From Nonomuraea rhodomycinica (GTDB taxonomy: Bacteria > Actinomycetota > Actinomycetes > Streptosporangiales > Streptosporangiaceae): 64,000 bases of DNA. The translations under genes and the position numbers were made by a program. Positions 1-8,127 of the stretch are shown piece by piece (position 1 is the first letter of the stretch; every line of letters begins with the position of its first letter). A model generated the notes under the pieces. That model had not been told where the DNA came from and did no database searches. It saw only the letters and a program-made list of their open reading frames with translations. The stretch covers positions 585,125 to 649,124 of the forward strand of contig NZ_JABWGO010000003.1 of assembly GCF_013363995.1 (NCBI RefSeq), written 5' to 3'.

Positions 1-247
1 ACAGCAGCGAGGTGCGGATCTCCCCGGCCAGCTCGCGCAGGTTGCGGTCGTTCCACGCCGGCAGGATGCTCTTGAACACGGCGGGCGCGACCCCCTCGCC
101 GTACCAGCCGATGCCGAACCCGTCGCCGTTGGTGGTGTTCGGGCCGAGCTTGGCGTGCATGCTCTGGTCGATGACCGAGTGCACGGGCTGGTACAGCAGC
201 TCGTCGGCCAGGATCGGGTCTCCGCTGTACGCCATCCACCTGCACAT
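1..247 (-). CDS. Class II glutamine amidotransferase, N-terminal part (cut by window edge)
   Basis: The reading frame opens with Met-Cys-Arg-Trp-Met-Ala-Tyr-Ser-Gly, so Cys2 would be the N-terminal nucleophile once the initiator Met is removed, as in Ntn-type (class II) glutamine amidotransferases. The following stretch contains NGDGFGIGWYGE, which matches the YafJ/Dug3/EgtC-like branch. The enzyme would release ammonia from glutamine or a related gamma-glutamyl amide; the acceptor is unknown. The start at 247 is preceded by GGAGGGCG. Only 82 codons are in the window; family members usually have about 250 to 290. The call is firm for the fold, open for the substrate. Confidence 0.85.
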   Translation of the reverse strand, partial: MCRWMAYSGDPILADELLYQPVHSVIDQSMHAKLGPNTTNGDGFGIGWYGEGVAPAVFKSILPAWNDRNLRELAGEIRTSLL

Positions 248-272
248 GATCGCCCTCCGCCGTTCTCGCCGG

Positions 273-605
273 TCAGGCCCGGGGGTAGCCGGGCGGCGGC
301 TGGGGGTAGCCGGGTGGCGGGGGGTAGCCGGGCATCAAGCGGTTGCGCGCCGCCATGCTCGCCCAGTGCAGCACGTCCAGCACCGCCGCCAGCACGATCC
401 AGATCCAGTCCCCGCCGCTGAGGTGCGCGCCGGAGATGGACAGGATGATGTACATCAGCGTCGCGAACGGCAGGAAGATCAGCCCGAGCAGGGGCCAGAT
501 CCACGTGTGGAAGACCGCGCCCACCAGCGCCGGCCGCGCGATCCAGAGGATGAAGACGGCCATTCGCGGGAAAATCCCGGCGAATATAGCGAACAAGCAA
601 CCCAT
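273..605 (-). CDS. Small membrane protein with proline/tyrosine-rich tail
   Basis: A 110-residue protein starting MGCLFAIFAGIFPRM. It has hydrophobic segments at about residues 1-20, 25-55 and 70-85, and a C-terminal tail built of PGYP/PPPGYP repeats. The start at 605 was chosen over an in-frame ATG at 632 because GGAGG lies five bases upstream. It sits just upstream of the amidotransferase gene in the same direction, with a 25-bp gap. The layout resembles small actinobacterial membrane proteins with proline-rich cytoplasmic tails. I do not recognise a function. Confidence 0.7.
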   Translation of the reverse strand: MGCLFAIFAGIFPRMAVFILWIARPALVGAVFHTWIWPLLGLIFLPFATLMYIILSISGAHLSGGDWIWIVLAAVLDVLHWASMAARNRLMPGYPPPPGYPQPPPGYPRA

Positions 606-873
606 GGGTGCCTCCGTCGGATCCCGCGCCATCCGCGAAAAAGCTGTCGGACCATGGTCAATGCCCTGCGTCCGGCATCGTAAGACCCGACGGACGCCAG
701 TCCAGCAGGAATTTGGACGACTTTGGGGAATGCGGGAGGATGCCCCCGGGATCCCGGTGAATCCATTAATACGGGGCGGCCTGTTCCGGGAAGCGTTTTA
801 CCTCAGTGTGGCTATATGTCTGCCGACATCCGGAAATTTCCCCATGGTTCGGTAACCCAGAAGGAAGAGAGCC

Positions 874-1368
874 ATGAGCAACCTCATCGTCATCGCGTAC
901 CCCGACGTCGCCACCGCCACCTCGGTCCGTGACCGTCTCTTCGACCTCCAGCGGCAGAACCTCATCACCATGGAGGACGTCGCCGTCGTCGAGCGCCGCA
1001 CCGACGGCAAGATCAAGCTGCACCAGAGCGCGAACATGACAGGGATGGGAGCCGCCAGCGGCGCGCTGTGGGGCGGCCTGATCGGCCTGCTGTTCTTCAT
1101 GCCCCTGCTGGGCATGGCCTTCGGCGCCGCGGCCGGGGCAGCCGGCGGCGCGATGAGCGACGTCGGGGTCAACGACGACTTCATGCGGCAGATCGCCGCC
1201 GAGATGGAGCCCGGCACGGCCGCGCTGTTCGTGCTCGTCGTGCGGAGCACCCCGGACAAGGTCATCCCGGAGATCCAGCCGTACGGGGGGCGCATCCTCC
1301 AGACCTCGCTCAGCCAGGACCAGGAGGCGCAGCTGCGGGAGATGGTCCAGGGCGCGGCGGCCCACTAG
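874..1368 (+). CDS. DUF1269 family membrane-associated protein
   Basis: A 164-residue protein. The N-terminal 45 residues form a ferredoxin-like alpha/beta stretch (LIVIAYPD, then RDRLFDLQRQ). A glycine/alanine-rich hydrophobic hairpin follows at about residues 52-95, and a second alpha/beta stretch at the C terminus includes LFVLVVRSTPDKV. This order is characteristic of DUF1269 proteins. Their role is unknown, though they are often stress-associated. AAGGAAGAGA lies just upstream of the ATG. The gene stands alone, divergent from the small membrane protein gene at 605. Confidence 0.85.
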   Translation: MSNLIVIAYPDVATATSVRDRLFDLQRQNLITMEDVAVVERRTDGKIKLHQSANMTGMGAASGALWGGLIGLLFFMPLLGMAFGAAAGAAGGAMSDVGVNDDFMRQIAAEMEPGTAALFVLVVRSTPDKVIPEIQPYGGRILQTSLSQDQEAQLREMVQGAAAH

Positions 1369-1478
1369 CCGGCCCGTACGTCCCGCGTCACCTTCGCCGC
1401 CCGCCGCCTGCCGTTCGTCATGGCGGCTGACGGATCCGGGCGGGGGAGGTGCGCGCTGCCCGGTCCACGGCCGGGGTG

Positions 1479-1518
1479 GCGACGGGACGGCTGCCATGAT
1501 GGTCCCCCGTCCCGTCGC
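1479..1518. repeat. Inverted repeat in front of the Gfo/Idh gene
   Basis: Two perfect 12-bp arms, GCGACGGGACGG (1479-1490) and its complement (1507-1518), flank 16 bp containing CATGAT. The repeat ends 19 bp before the start at 1537. It could be an operator around a promoter or a 5'-UTR hairpin. Confidence 0.6.
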
Positions 1519-1536
1519 GGCCCCCGGAGGACCCCC

Positions 1537-2439
1537 GTGCGCATCGCCCTCGCCGGTCTCGCCACCAGCCATCCGTACACCGACGCCCGCACCCTGGCCC
1601 GGTACGCCGAGCTGGTGGTCTGGGAGCCGGACCCCGAGCGGCTGGGGCGCTTCACCGCCGAGCACCCCTCGGCGGTGGTGGTCCCGAGCCTGGCCGAGGC
1701 CCTGGCGACCCGGCCCGACGGGGTGGTGCTGACCGTGCCCAACCCCCGGGTGCCCGACGCGCTGGCCGCGGTGCTGGAGACCGGGGCGGCCTGCTTCGTC
1801 AACAAGCCCGCCGCGGCCGGCCGCGACCAGCTCGACCGGCTGGACCGGCTGCCGATCCACGACCGGGTGATGTCCACGTCGGTGCTGCGGTTCGCCCCGG
1901 CGTTCGCGGGCCTGACGGTGGACCCGGCCGACGTGCTGGCCGTACGGGCGACCGTGCGGCACGACGTCGGGCTGTGGGCGAGCGGCTACAACGCCTGGCA
2001 GGACACGCCGGGGGAGGGCGGCGGCACGATGGTGACCATGGGCGTCCACGGCGTCGAGCTGCTGGTCGCGCTGCTCGGGCCGGACGTGCGGCTGGTGGGC
2101 GCGGCGGGCGCGCGGCGGCACTACACGACCCTGCGCTCCGAGGACACCGGCGTCATGGCGCTGCGGTGGTCCCACGGCGTCACCGGCACGGTCGAGGTCC
2201 TCGGCGTGTCGGAGGGGGAGTCCTACAGCGTCACCCTGCACCGGCGCGACTCCTCCGAGACCGTCGTGATCGAAGGAGGCGACGACCCGATCCAGGGGCT
2301 CGGCTACGAGGGGACGATCGCGGCGTTCCTCGACATGGTCAAGGGCGCGCCGAGCCCGGTGCCGTGGGCGCAGACCCGCGCCATCCTCGACGTCCTCGTC
2401 TCGGCCCGCGAGGCCGCCCCGCCCGCCGCCGACGCCTGA
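1537..2439 (+). CDS. Gfo/Idh/MocA family oxidoreductase
   Basis: A 300-residue NAD(P)-dependent dehydrogenase-like protein. The N terminus RIALAGLATSHPYTDARTL is the first beta strand and loop of the Rossmann fold, with GLATSH in place of the usual GxGxxG. VNKPAA (around residue 89) is the EKP-type catalytic lysine motif of this family, and the C-terminal half is the usual beta-sheet substrate domain (DTPGEGGGTMVTMGVHGVE). The GTG start at 1537 follows CGGAGGACCCCC; upstream in-frame starts lack a ribosome site. It could oxidise a sugar or cyclitol. It lies upstream of the catabolic regulon but has its own inverted repeat, so membership is unproven. Confidence 0.8.
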   Translation: MRIALAGLATSHPYTDARTLARYAELVVWEPDPERLGRFTAEHPSAVVVPSLAEALATRPDGVVLTVPNPRVPDALAAVLETGAACFVNKPAAAGRDQLDRLDRLPIHDRVMSTSVLRFAPAFAGLTVDPADVLAVRATVRHDVGLWASGYNAWQDTPGEGGGTMVTMGVHGVELLVALLGPDVRLVGAAGARRHYTTLRSEDTGVMALRWSHGVTGTVEVLGVSEGESYSVTLHRRDSSETVVIEGGDDPIQGLGYEGTIAAFLDMVKGAPSPVPWAQTRAILDVLVSAREAAPPAADA

Positions 2440-2469
2440 CCGGATCCCCCGGCTCAGGCGGGAGCCGGC

Positions 2470-2808
2470 TCACCCTTCCGGCAACTCGCCGATCTCGAAC
2501 AGGTCCCGGTAACGCTCCAAGCTGTCGAAGGACTGTGACAGCAGGGTCGCTCCCACCTCGAGGTCGTCGACCTGGAGGAGCTGCAGCGCCGCGACCCCGA
2601 GGAAGCGCCATGCCACCCGCTCGCCGAAGGCGTTGCCGTACTCGACCTCGGCCTCGCGCCCCAGCGCCTCGGCCATCCGGCGAGCGGCTTCCTCCGAAGC
2701 GGCCCGTACCACGGTGATGTCCTCGCTGAAACTCGGAGTCGCGTAACCGCCCTCCACCGTCGTCGCGTAGACCAGCACCACACCGTAGAGAAAATCCGTC
2801 GCCGTCAC
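2470..2808 (-). CDS. DUF4288-like protein
   Basis: A 112-residue protein. The core (SEDITVVRAASEEAARRMAE, then VEYGNAFGERVAWRF) matches the DUF4288 pattern, in which an Arg/Ala-rich helix is followed by a Tyr-Asn-x-x-Gly-Glu-Arg-Val-x-Trp motif. The GTG at 2808 is preferred because GGAGGCTCG directly precedes it; the ATG at 2832 lacks a ribosome site. These proteins are small and cytoplasmic, of unknown role. It converges on the Gfo/Idh gene with a 30-bp gap. Confidence 0.75.
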   Translation of the reverse strand: MTATDFLYGVVLVYATTVEGGYATPSFSEDITVVRAASEEAARRMAEALGREAEVEYGNAFGERVAWRFLGVAALQLLQVDDLEVGATLLSQSFDSLERYRDLFEIGELPEG

Positions 2809-3254
2809 CGAGCCTCCGTCCGCGAAGAGCAAGGCAGCAGTCTGCCCAGGAGAGGCGGAGCGCGGCTGGACAGGCCGTCAACGAGCATTCCTCCGGAAAA
2901 CTCCCGCAGGACCCTTCCTCGGCGGCAGCGCTTGACGGCGACGATCCCGGCGAACCCGGGCCAAGCCGATCAGGACCTCCGTCCGGACCATCACCGTTCC
3001 CGTGCCGGATGTCGAGCAAGCCTGCCGGCCGCGCCTCTCCCGGAAGGAGCCGGTCCCGTCCGAGGCGCGCACGTGCTGAGCCCGTACCGCCACCCGGAGC
3101 TCCGCCCGATCCGGGGGACATCGCATCGCCGGTTGGCGCGTCCTCGGGGAAGCGCGGCTCGCGCCTCGTCGCCTCCGGGTGGCCGGCGCCGTCGGACCGC
3201 CGGCGTACAGGTGGCCCAGGCCGCCCGAGGACCCCGAGGTGACGTGCGCGGCCG
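2809..3254. other. Gene-free stretch upstream of the first operator
   Basis: Open frames exist on both strands, as everywhere in such G+C-rich DNA, but none has a ribosome site, a recognisable motif or a convincing composition. The promoter and operator of the next gene begin at 3255. Confidence 0.5.
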
Positions 3255-3297
3255 TTGACAGGCGGACTCTCCGCCAGTTACGGTCTGGACCGTAACT
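3255..3297 (+). promoter_or_regulatory. Promoter with perfect 22-bp operator (site 1 of 6)
   Basis: A consensus -35 TTGACA sits at 3255-3260. About 17-18 bp downstream, the -10 region (TTACGG/TACGGT) is embedded in a perfect palindrome at 3276-3297: arm AGTTACGGTC, centre TG, then the exact complement of the arm. Overlap of operator and -10 suggests repression. Related sites lie at 6815, 8088, 14111, 15673 and 17761. Confidence 0.85.
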
Positions 3298-3317
3298 CAC
3301 GTACAGAGGGAGACCGC

Positions 3318-4334
3318 GTGCGGACGACAGCGGAACTCGAGGAGCGGCTGGCGCGGCCGAGCGCCGGGCTCGTCGACGATCTCGACAGGCTCGACGGCGA
3401 CATCATGATCCTCGGCGCGGGCGGCAAGCTCGGCCCCAGCCTGGTGCGGCTGGCGCTCAATGCCACGGCCGCGGCCGGGCGCGACCGGCGGGTCATCGCC
3501 GTGTCCCGCTTCTCCGAGCCCGGCCTGGCCGACGCGCTGCGCGCGGAGGGCGCCGACGTGGTGGCCGCCGACGTCGCCGACGAGGGGGCGCTGCGCGAGC
3601 TGCCCGACGCGGCCAACGTCGTCTTCCTGGTCGGCGCCAAGTTCGGCACGGCCGGGCGCGAGCACGCCACCTGGTTCACCAACACGTACCTGCCCGGCCG
3701 GGTCGCCGACCGCTTCCGCGGCAGCCGCATCGCCGCCCTGTCCACCGGCAACGTCTACCCGCTCGTCCCCGTGACCAGCGGCGGCAGCACCGAGGAGTCC
3801 GCCACCGGCCCGGTCGGCGACTACGCGATGAGCTGCCTGGGCCGGGAGCGGGTCCTGACCCACTTCGCCGAGACCCACGGCACCCGCATGGCGCTGATCC
3901 GCCTCAACTACGCCGTCGAGCTGCGCTACGGCGTGCTCGTGGACCTCGCGCAGAAGGTCCTCGCCGGCGAGCCCGTCGACCTCGCCACCGGCCAGGTCAA
4001 CGTCGTCTGGCAGGGCTACGCCAACGAGGTCACCCTGCGCTCGCTGCTGCTGGCCGGGACGCCGCCCTACGTGCTCAACGTCACGGGCCCGGAGCTGATC
4101 TCCGTACGGCAGGCGGCGCTGGCGCTGGGCGAGGCCCTCGGCAAGGAGCCGGTGTTCACCGGTGAGGAGGCGCCGACGGCGCTGCTGTCCAACGCCTCGC
4201 GCTGCCACCGGCTCTTCGGCTACCCGCCGATCACGCCGGCCGAGCTGATCGAGCACACCGCCCGCTGGGTCGCCGGCGGCGGCCCCCTGCTCGGCAAGCC
4301 GACCAAGTTCGAGCGCCGCGACGGCCGTTTCTGA
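3318..4334 (+). CDS. NAD-dependent epimerase/dehydratase family protein
   Basis: A 338-residue extended-SDR protein. IMILGAGGKLGPSL (from about residue 31) is a Rossmann GxGGxLG dinucleotide-binding loop. The middle of the protein has the STGNVYP segment and then a Tyr in VGDYAMSCLGRERVL where the SDR Tyr-x-x-x-Lys motif would be; the Lys is replaced, so normal catalysis is doubtful. The GTG start at 3318 follows AGAGGGAG. Expression is probably controlled by the palindrome at 3276-3297, and the gene is followed on the same strand by a DapA-type aldolase gene. It likely reshapes a sugar or sugar acid in the same pathway. Confidence 0.8.
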   Translation: MRTTAELEERLARPSAGLVDDLDRLDGDIMILGAGGKLGPSLVRLALNATAAAGRDRRVIAVSRFSEPGLADALRAEGADVVAADVADEGALRELPDAANVVFLVGAKFGTAGREHATWFTNTYLPGRVADRFRGSRIAALSTGNVYPLVPVTSGGSTEESATGPVGDYAMSCLGRERVLTHFAETHGTRMALIRLNYAVELRYGVLVDLAQKVLAGEPVDLATGQVNVVWQGYANEVTLRSLLLAGTPPYVLNVTGPELISVRQAALALGEALGKEPVFTGEEAPTALLSNASRCHRLFGYPPITPAELIEHTARWVAGGGPLLGKPTKFERRDGRF

Positions 4335-4336
4335 CC

Positions 4337-4416
4337 CCGCGTCCGCGAAAGCGCACCCGCGTCCGCGAAAGCGCACCCGCGTCCGCGAAAGCGCACCCGC
4401 GCCCGCGAAAGCGCAC
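4337..4416 (+). repeat. Four tandem 20-bp repeats
   Basis: The 20-bp unit CCGCGTCCGCGAAAGCGCAC is repeated three times exactly and once with one base changed (T to C). It occupies the gap between the epimerase and aldolase genes. Each unit contains the near-palindrome GCGAAAGCGC. Confidence 0.9.
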
Positions 4417-4496
4417 AGCTCCTGATCCGCGCCCGCCCCACCCTCATCCGCGCGCGGGCACCGCAGCCACCAACCGTGACACAAGGGGGATCCCAC

Positions 4497-5552
4497 GTGC
4501 TCAGCACGGCTCCAGAGGCGCAGACGTCCGTGCGCCACCTCTTCCGGCGCGGCCTCGTCATCCCGGCGCACCCGCTCGCCCTGACCGAGGACCGCAAGCT
4601 GGACGAGCGCCGCCAGCGGGCGCTGACCCGCTACTACGTCGAGGCGGGCGCCGGGGGACTGGCGGTGGGCGTCCACACCACCCAGTTCGCGATCCACGGC
4701 ACCGACCTGCTCGCCCCCGTGCTCGAACTGGCCGCCCGCACCGCCGGCGAGGCGGGCCGCGAGGTGGTGCTGGTGGCCGGGGCCACCGGCCCGACCGCGC
4801 AGGCGGTGGCCGAGGCCGAGCTGGCCCGCTCGCTCGGCTACCACATGGTCCTGCTCAGCCCCCACCGCGAGCTCGACGAGGACGCCCTGATCGAGCGCGC
4901 CCGCGCCGTCGGCGAGGTGCTGCCCGTGATCGGGTTCTACCTCCAGCCCGCGGTGGGCGGGCGCGCCCTGTCGCGCGACTTCTGGACGCGCCTGGCCGCC
5001 ATCGAGTCGGTGGTCGGCATCAAGGTCGCCCCGTTCGACCGGTACCGCACGCTCGACGTGCTGCATGGCGTCGTACGCGCCGGGCGGGCGGGCGACGTCG
5101 CCCTCTACACCGGCAACGACGACCACATCCTGGCCGACCTCATCACCGCGCACCGCGTCGTGGTGGACGGGCGGGAGGTGGACGTCGAGTTCGTCGGCGG
5201 CCTGCTCGGCCAGTGGGCGGTGTGGGTGCGGCGCGCCGTGGAGCTGCTGGAGGAGGCGAAGCTGGCCCGGGGCGGCGACGACGCGGCCGTACGGCGGCTG
5301 CTCACCCTGGACGGCCACCTGACCGACGCCAACGCCGCCATCTTCGACACCGCCAACGGCTTCCACGGCTGCATCCCGGGCATCCACGAGGTGCTGCGCC
5401 GGCAGGGGCTGCTGGCCGGCCGCTGGTGCCTGGACCCCGCCGAGGAGCTCTCCCCGGGGCAGCTCGCGGAGATCGACCGGATCTGGGCGGCCTACCCGTG
5501 GCTGCGCGACGACGACTTCGTCGCCGGCGGCCTGGACCGCTGGCTGTCCTGA
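4497..5552 (+). CDS. Dihydrodipicolinate synthase/aldolase (DapA) superfamily protein
   Basis: A 351-residue class I aldolase-type TIM barrel. SVVGIKVAPF carries the Schiff-base lysine (about K176) and GFYLQP the catalytic tyrosine (about Y148), both in the places seen in DapA, NanA and KDG aldolases. The GTG at 4497 is chosen because CAAGGGGGAT precedes it. The protein is about 50 residues longer than typical DapA (about 290-300), mainly at the C terminus (AEELSPGQLAEIDRIW). Within a sugar-uptake regulon it is more likely to cleave a keto-acid such as a 2-keto-3-deoxy sugar acid than to make lysine. Confidence 0.85.
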   Translation: MLSTAPEAQTSVRHLFRRGLVIPAHPLALTEDRKLDERRQRALTRYYVEAGAGGLAVGVHTTQFAIHGTDLLAPVLELAARTAGEAGREVVLVAGATGPTAQAVAEAELARSLGYHMVLLSPHRELDEDALIERARAVGEVLPVIGFYLQPAVGGRALSRDFWTRLAAIESVVGIKVAPFDRYRTLDVLHGVVRAGRAGDVALYTGNDDHILADLITAHRVVVDGREVDVEFVGGLLGQWAVWVRRAVELLEEAKLARGGDDAAVRRLLTLDGHLTDANAAIFDTANGFHGCIPGIHEVLRRQGLLAGRWCLDPAEELSPGQLAEIDRIWAAYPWLRDDDFVAGGLDRWLS

Positions 5553-5589
5553 CATGCCCGCCCGCCGACCGGACGCCGTACCCGTCTCA

Positions 5590-6795
5590 TCAGAGGGTCA
5601 GGCGGTACAGCGTGAGCGGGCGGCCGCTGGAGCCGCTGGTCAGGTTGCCGGTGCGCTCGGCCAGCCCGGCCAGCTCCAGCCGGTGCAGCATGCGTCGCGC
5701 GGTGCGCTGCTGCACGGCCAGGCGGTCGGCGATCTCCCTGGTGGTGAGCGGCTCGTCCCCGGCGGCGGCCCGCGCCTCCAGGAGCTTCTCCAGCGTGGGG
5801 ACCGACAGGCCCACGCGGCGCGCGATGACCGACAGGTTGTGCTCGGCCGCCGGGGCCGCCGGCACCGACTCCAGCACGATGTCGGTGTCGGCCCGAAGCG
5901 ACAGCACGGCCGCCACCTCGCCGATGCGGCGCGCCCGGGCCAGCGCCCGGCGGGCCAGGCTCTCGGCCTCGGCCGCGCTGCGCCCCAGGCCGAAGCCGAT
6001 GCGGACCGCCTCGTTCTGACCGGCCAGCCGCGCCAGCATGGGCAGGCAGGTGAAGCCGCCGGTGGCGTCGTGCAGCGGGCCGCGCGTGGTGACCAGCAGG
6101 TGCGTGCCGCCGCGGAAGGCCGCGATCGTGCCGCCCAGCGCGGCGGCCTCGCGAAGCAGGCCCTCCTCGTTGGCCACCTCGATCAGCCCGAGCGCGATCT
6201 GCGCGTCCTCCTGGGCCTGGCCCTCGGCCGTCAGCAGGAGCTGGCGCAGCGCCACGCGGACGGAGTGGACCGACGGCACCAGCCGCAGCACCTGCATCTC
6301 CTCGCGCAGCGCCTCGTGGACGCTGCTCAGGCAGGTGATCACCGGATGGCCGGGGTGGCGGCGGTGGAAGGCGATGGCGTTCCTGGAGGTCACCTCCGGC
6401 CGGTAGGGGAGCGTGCGCAGCTCGTCGGTCGGCAGGCCGGCCTCGGCGAACGTCGCCGTCACGTCGGCCGCCGGCAGCGTGTCGATGGACAGCCGGGTCA
6501 CGTCCACACCCTCGTGCTGGAGCCGGACGAGGGCGCTCAGCAGCGTCGCGCCCGAGTAGTCGACGAAGGCGGCCGGACGCGTCAGCACGTCGGCGTCGCG
6601 GGCCAGCATGTACGGGACGATGCCGGTGAACAGCCATCCCTCCACGGACGGGGTGTGCGCCTCGACGATCGCGGGCGCCTGGGACTCGTGGTCGTAGTCC
6701 AGGCGCAACGCGGTGAGGCCGGGCTGGTCCTCGCACGTGGCCGCGACGTCGTCGACCAGATCGTGCGGGCCGACGACCCCGATGACGATTCCCAC
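5590..6795 (-). CDS. Winged-helix transcriptional regulator with an unusual sensor domain (candidate controller of the regulon)
   Basis: A 401-residue protein. The N-terminal half (GIVIGVVGPHDLVDDVA, then a segment with GWLFTGIVPYML) resembles a periplasmic-binding or PrpR-N-like receiver. The middle contains an alpha/beta domain with GFGLGRSAAEAESLARRAL, resembling GTP cyclohydrolase III/GGDEF-like sensor domains. The last 80 residues are a helix-turn-helix: LTTREIADRLAVQQRTARRML followed by a wing. The GTG start at 6795 follows GAGGGAG. It is divergent from the aminotransferase gene at 6858, with an operator-like palindrome between them, and is the only regulator gene inside the cluster. 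I infer that it binds the six palindromes. Confidence 0.7.
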   Translation of the reverse strand: MGIVIGVVGPHDLVDDVAATCEDQPGLTALRLDYDHESQAPAIVEAHTPSVEGWLFTGIVPYMLARDADVLTRPAAFVDYSGATLLSALVRLQHEGVDVTRLSIDTLPAADVTATFAEAGLPTDELRTLPYRPEVTSRNAIAFHRRHPGHPVITCLSSVHEALREEMQVLRLVPSVHSVRVALRQLLLTAEGQAQEDAQIALGLIEVANEEGLLREAAALGGTIAAFRGGTHLLVTTRGPLHDATGGFTCLPMLARLAGQNEAVRIGFGLGRSAAEAESLARRALARARRIGEVAAVLSLRADTDIVLESVPAAPAAEHNLSVIARRVGLSVPTLEKLLEARAAAGDEPLTTREIADRLAVQQRTARRMLHRLELAGLAERTGNLTSGSSGRPLTLYRLTL

Positions 6796-6814
6796 CCGCG
6801 TCTCCCTCTCGGCT

Positions 6815-6836
6815 CATTTCGGTCAAGACCGCAATC
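6815..6836. promoter_or_regulatory. Operator site 2 of 6, in the divergent promoter region
   Basis: Arm CATTTCGGTC, centre AA, arm GACCGCAATC. It lies between the regulator gene (start 6795) and the DegT gene (start 6858). A CATACT -10 box at 6836-6841 would serve the DegT gene. This position would allow autoregulation. Confidence 0.75.
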
Positions 6837-6857
6837 ATACTCTTGTGAGGTGCTCCG

Positions 6858-8042
6858 GTGAACTTCCCGTCCATGGCCGAAGCGGCGGGCCGTACCCTCG
6901 GCGACGAGGAGGTGGCCGCGGCCGAGCGGGTGATCCGCTCGGGCATGCTCAACTCCGTCTGGGGCACCGAGGCCCGGCTGCTCGAGGCGGAGGTCGCGCG
7001 GATGTACGGCCTCCCTCATGCGATCTCCTGCAGCTCGGGCACCGCGGCCCTCCACCTGGCGGTCGTGGCGGCCGCGCCGGACCCCGGAGACGAGATCATC
7101 ACGACACCGATCACGGACTTCGGGACTGTGGCCCCCATCTTGGCGCAGAACGCCGTCCCTGTCTTCGCGGACGTGGACCCCGGCGACGGCAATCTCGATC
7201 CGGGGGCCGTCGCGAAGCTGATCGGGCCGCGTACGCGGGCGATCATGGCGGTGCACCTGTTCGGCGCCCCGGCCCGGGTGGACGAGCTGCGTGCCCTGGC
7301 CGACGCCCACGGCCTGACGCTGATCGAGGACTGCGCGCAGGCGTGGCTGGCCGAGCTGCCCGCCCCCGAAGCCGCGGACGCCTCTCCGCGGCTCGCGGGG
7401 ACGGTGGGGGACGTGGCCTGTCTCAGCCTCCAGCAGTGGAAGCACATCACCTGCGGCGACGGCGGGATCGCGCTCACCGCGGACGACGAGCTGGCCCGGC
7501 GCATGCGGCTGTTCGCCGACAAGGGCTGGGACCGCGCGGCCGGGCGCTCGCACGCCTCCTTCGGGCTCAACTACCGCATGACCGAGCTGCAGGCCGCGGT
7601 CGCGCGCGCCCAGCTCGCCAAGCTCCCCGGGGTGGTGGCCGCCCGGCGGCGCACCGCGGCCCTGCTGCTGGACGCGCTCGGGAACGTCCCGGGCCTGCGG
7701 CTGCCCCGCCCGGACGGCCACGCCTGGTGGCTGTTCCCCCTCGTGCTGCCGGGCGGCGGCGCGCGGGAGCTGGCCGAGGCCCTGGCCGCGGCCGGGGTTC
7801 CGGCCCGGGCCGGGTACCTCGGCGAGCCCCTCAACCGGGCGCCCGTCTGGCACGGGCCCGTCTACGGCGCCTCGCGCGGGCCCCTGGAGGGCTACACGCC
7901 GGCGGACTGCCCCGAGGCCGACCGCCTCGTGGCCGACACGCTGCTGGTCATCGACTGGAACGAGCACTACACCGGCGAGCACGTCGAGGTCGTCGCCCGG
8001 GAGATCGTCCGGGCGACGCCCCGGTCCGGTGGCCGTGCGTAG
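6858..8042 (+). CDS. DegT/DnrJ/EryC1/StrS family PLP-dependent enzyme
   Basis: A 394-residue sugar-aminotransferase-fold protein. SCSSGTAALHLA (about 58-69) is the phosphate-binding stretch, LIEDCAQAW carries the pyridine-N aspartate (about D158), and SLQQWKHITCGDGG carries the PLP lysine (about K195). All catalytic residues are present, so it is probably an active aminotransferase acting on a keto sugar, with an amino acid as donor. The GTG start at 6858 has GAGGTG upstream. The gene runs directly into the ABC importer genes. DegT enzymes are usually biosynthetic; their presence in an uptake cluster suggests they act on imported amino sugars. Confidence 0.85.
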   Translation: MNFPSMAEAAGRTLGDEEVAAAERVIRSGMLNSVWGTEARLLEAEVARMYGLPHAISCSSGTAALHLAVVAAAPDPGDEIITTPITDFGTVAPILAQNAVPVFADVDPGDGNLDPGAVAKLIGPRTRAIMAVHLFGAPARVDELRALADAHGLTLIEDCAQAWLAELPAPEAADASPRLAGTVGDVACLSLQQWKHITCGDGGIALTADDELARRMRLFADKGWDRAAGRSHASFGLNYRMTELQAAVARAQLAKLPGVVAARRRTAALLLDALGNVPGLRLPRPDGHAWWLFPLVLPGGGARELAEALAAAGVPARAGYLGEPLNRAPVWHGPVYGASRGPLEGYTPADCPEADRLVADTLLVIDWNEHYTGEHVEVVAREIVRATPRSGGRA

Positions 8043-8062
8043 TCACGGTCGGATATCAGGCG

Positions 8063-8109
8063 TTGACCCGGCTCGGCGCCCTCACTACATTTCGGTCAGG
8101 ACCGGTATT
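8063..8109 (+). promoter_or_regulatory. Promoter with operator site 3 of 6
   Basis: The -35 TTGACC (8063-8068) and -10 TACATT (8086-8091) are 17 bp apart. The operator follows at 8088-8109 with arm CATTTCGGTC, centre AG and arm GACCGGTATT, overlapping the -10 box. It drives the binding-protein gene that starts at 8128. Confidence 0.8.
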
Positions 8110-8127
8110 ACGGGAAAGGAAGCCGCC

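Noticed and set aside
2339..3300. Long minus-strand and plus-strand open frames around 2.9 kb
   Set aside because: Arg/Pro/Gly-rich translations, no ribosome sites, no motifs; typical of open frames in G+C-rich DNA.
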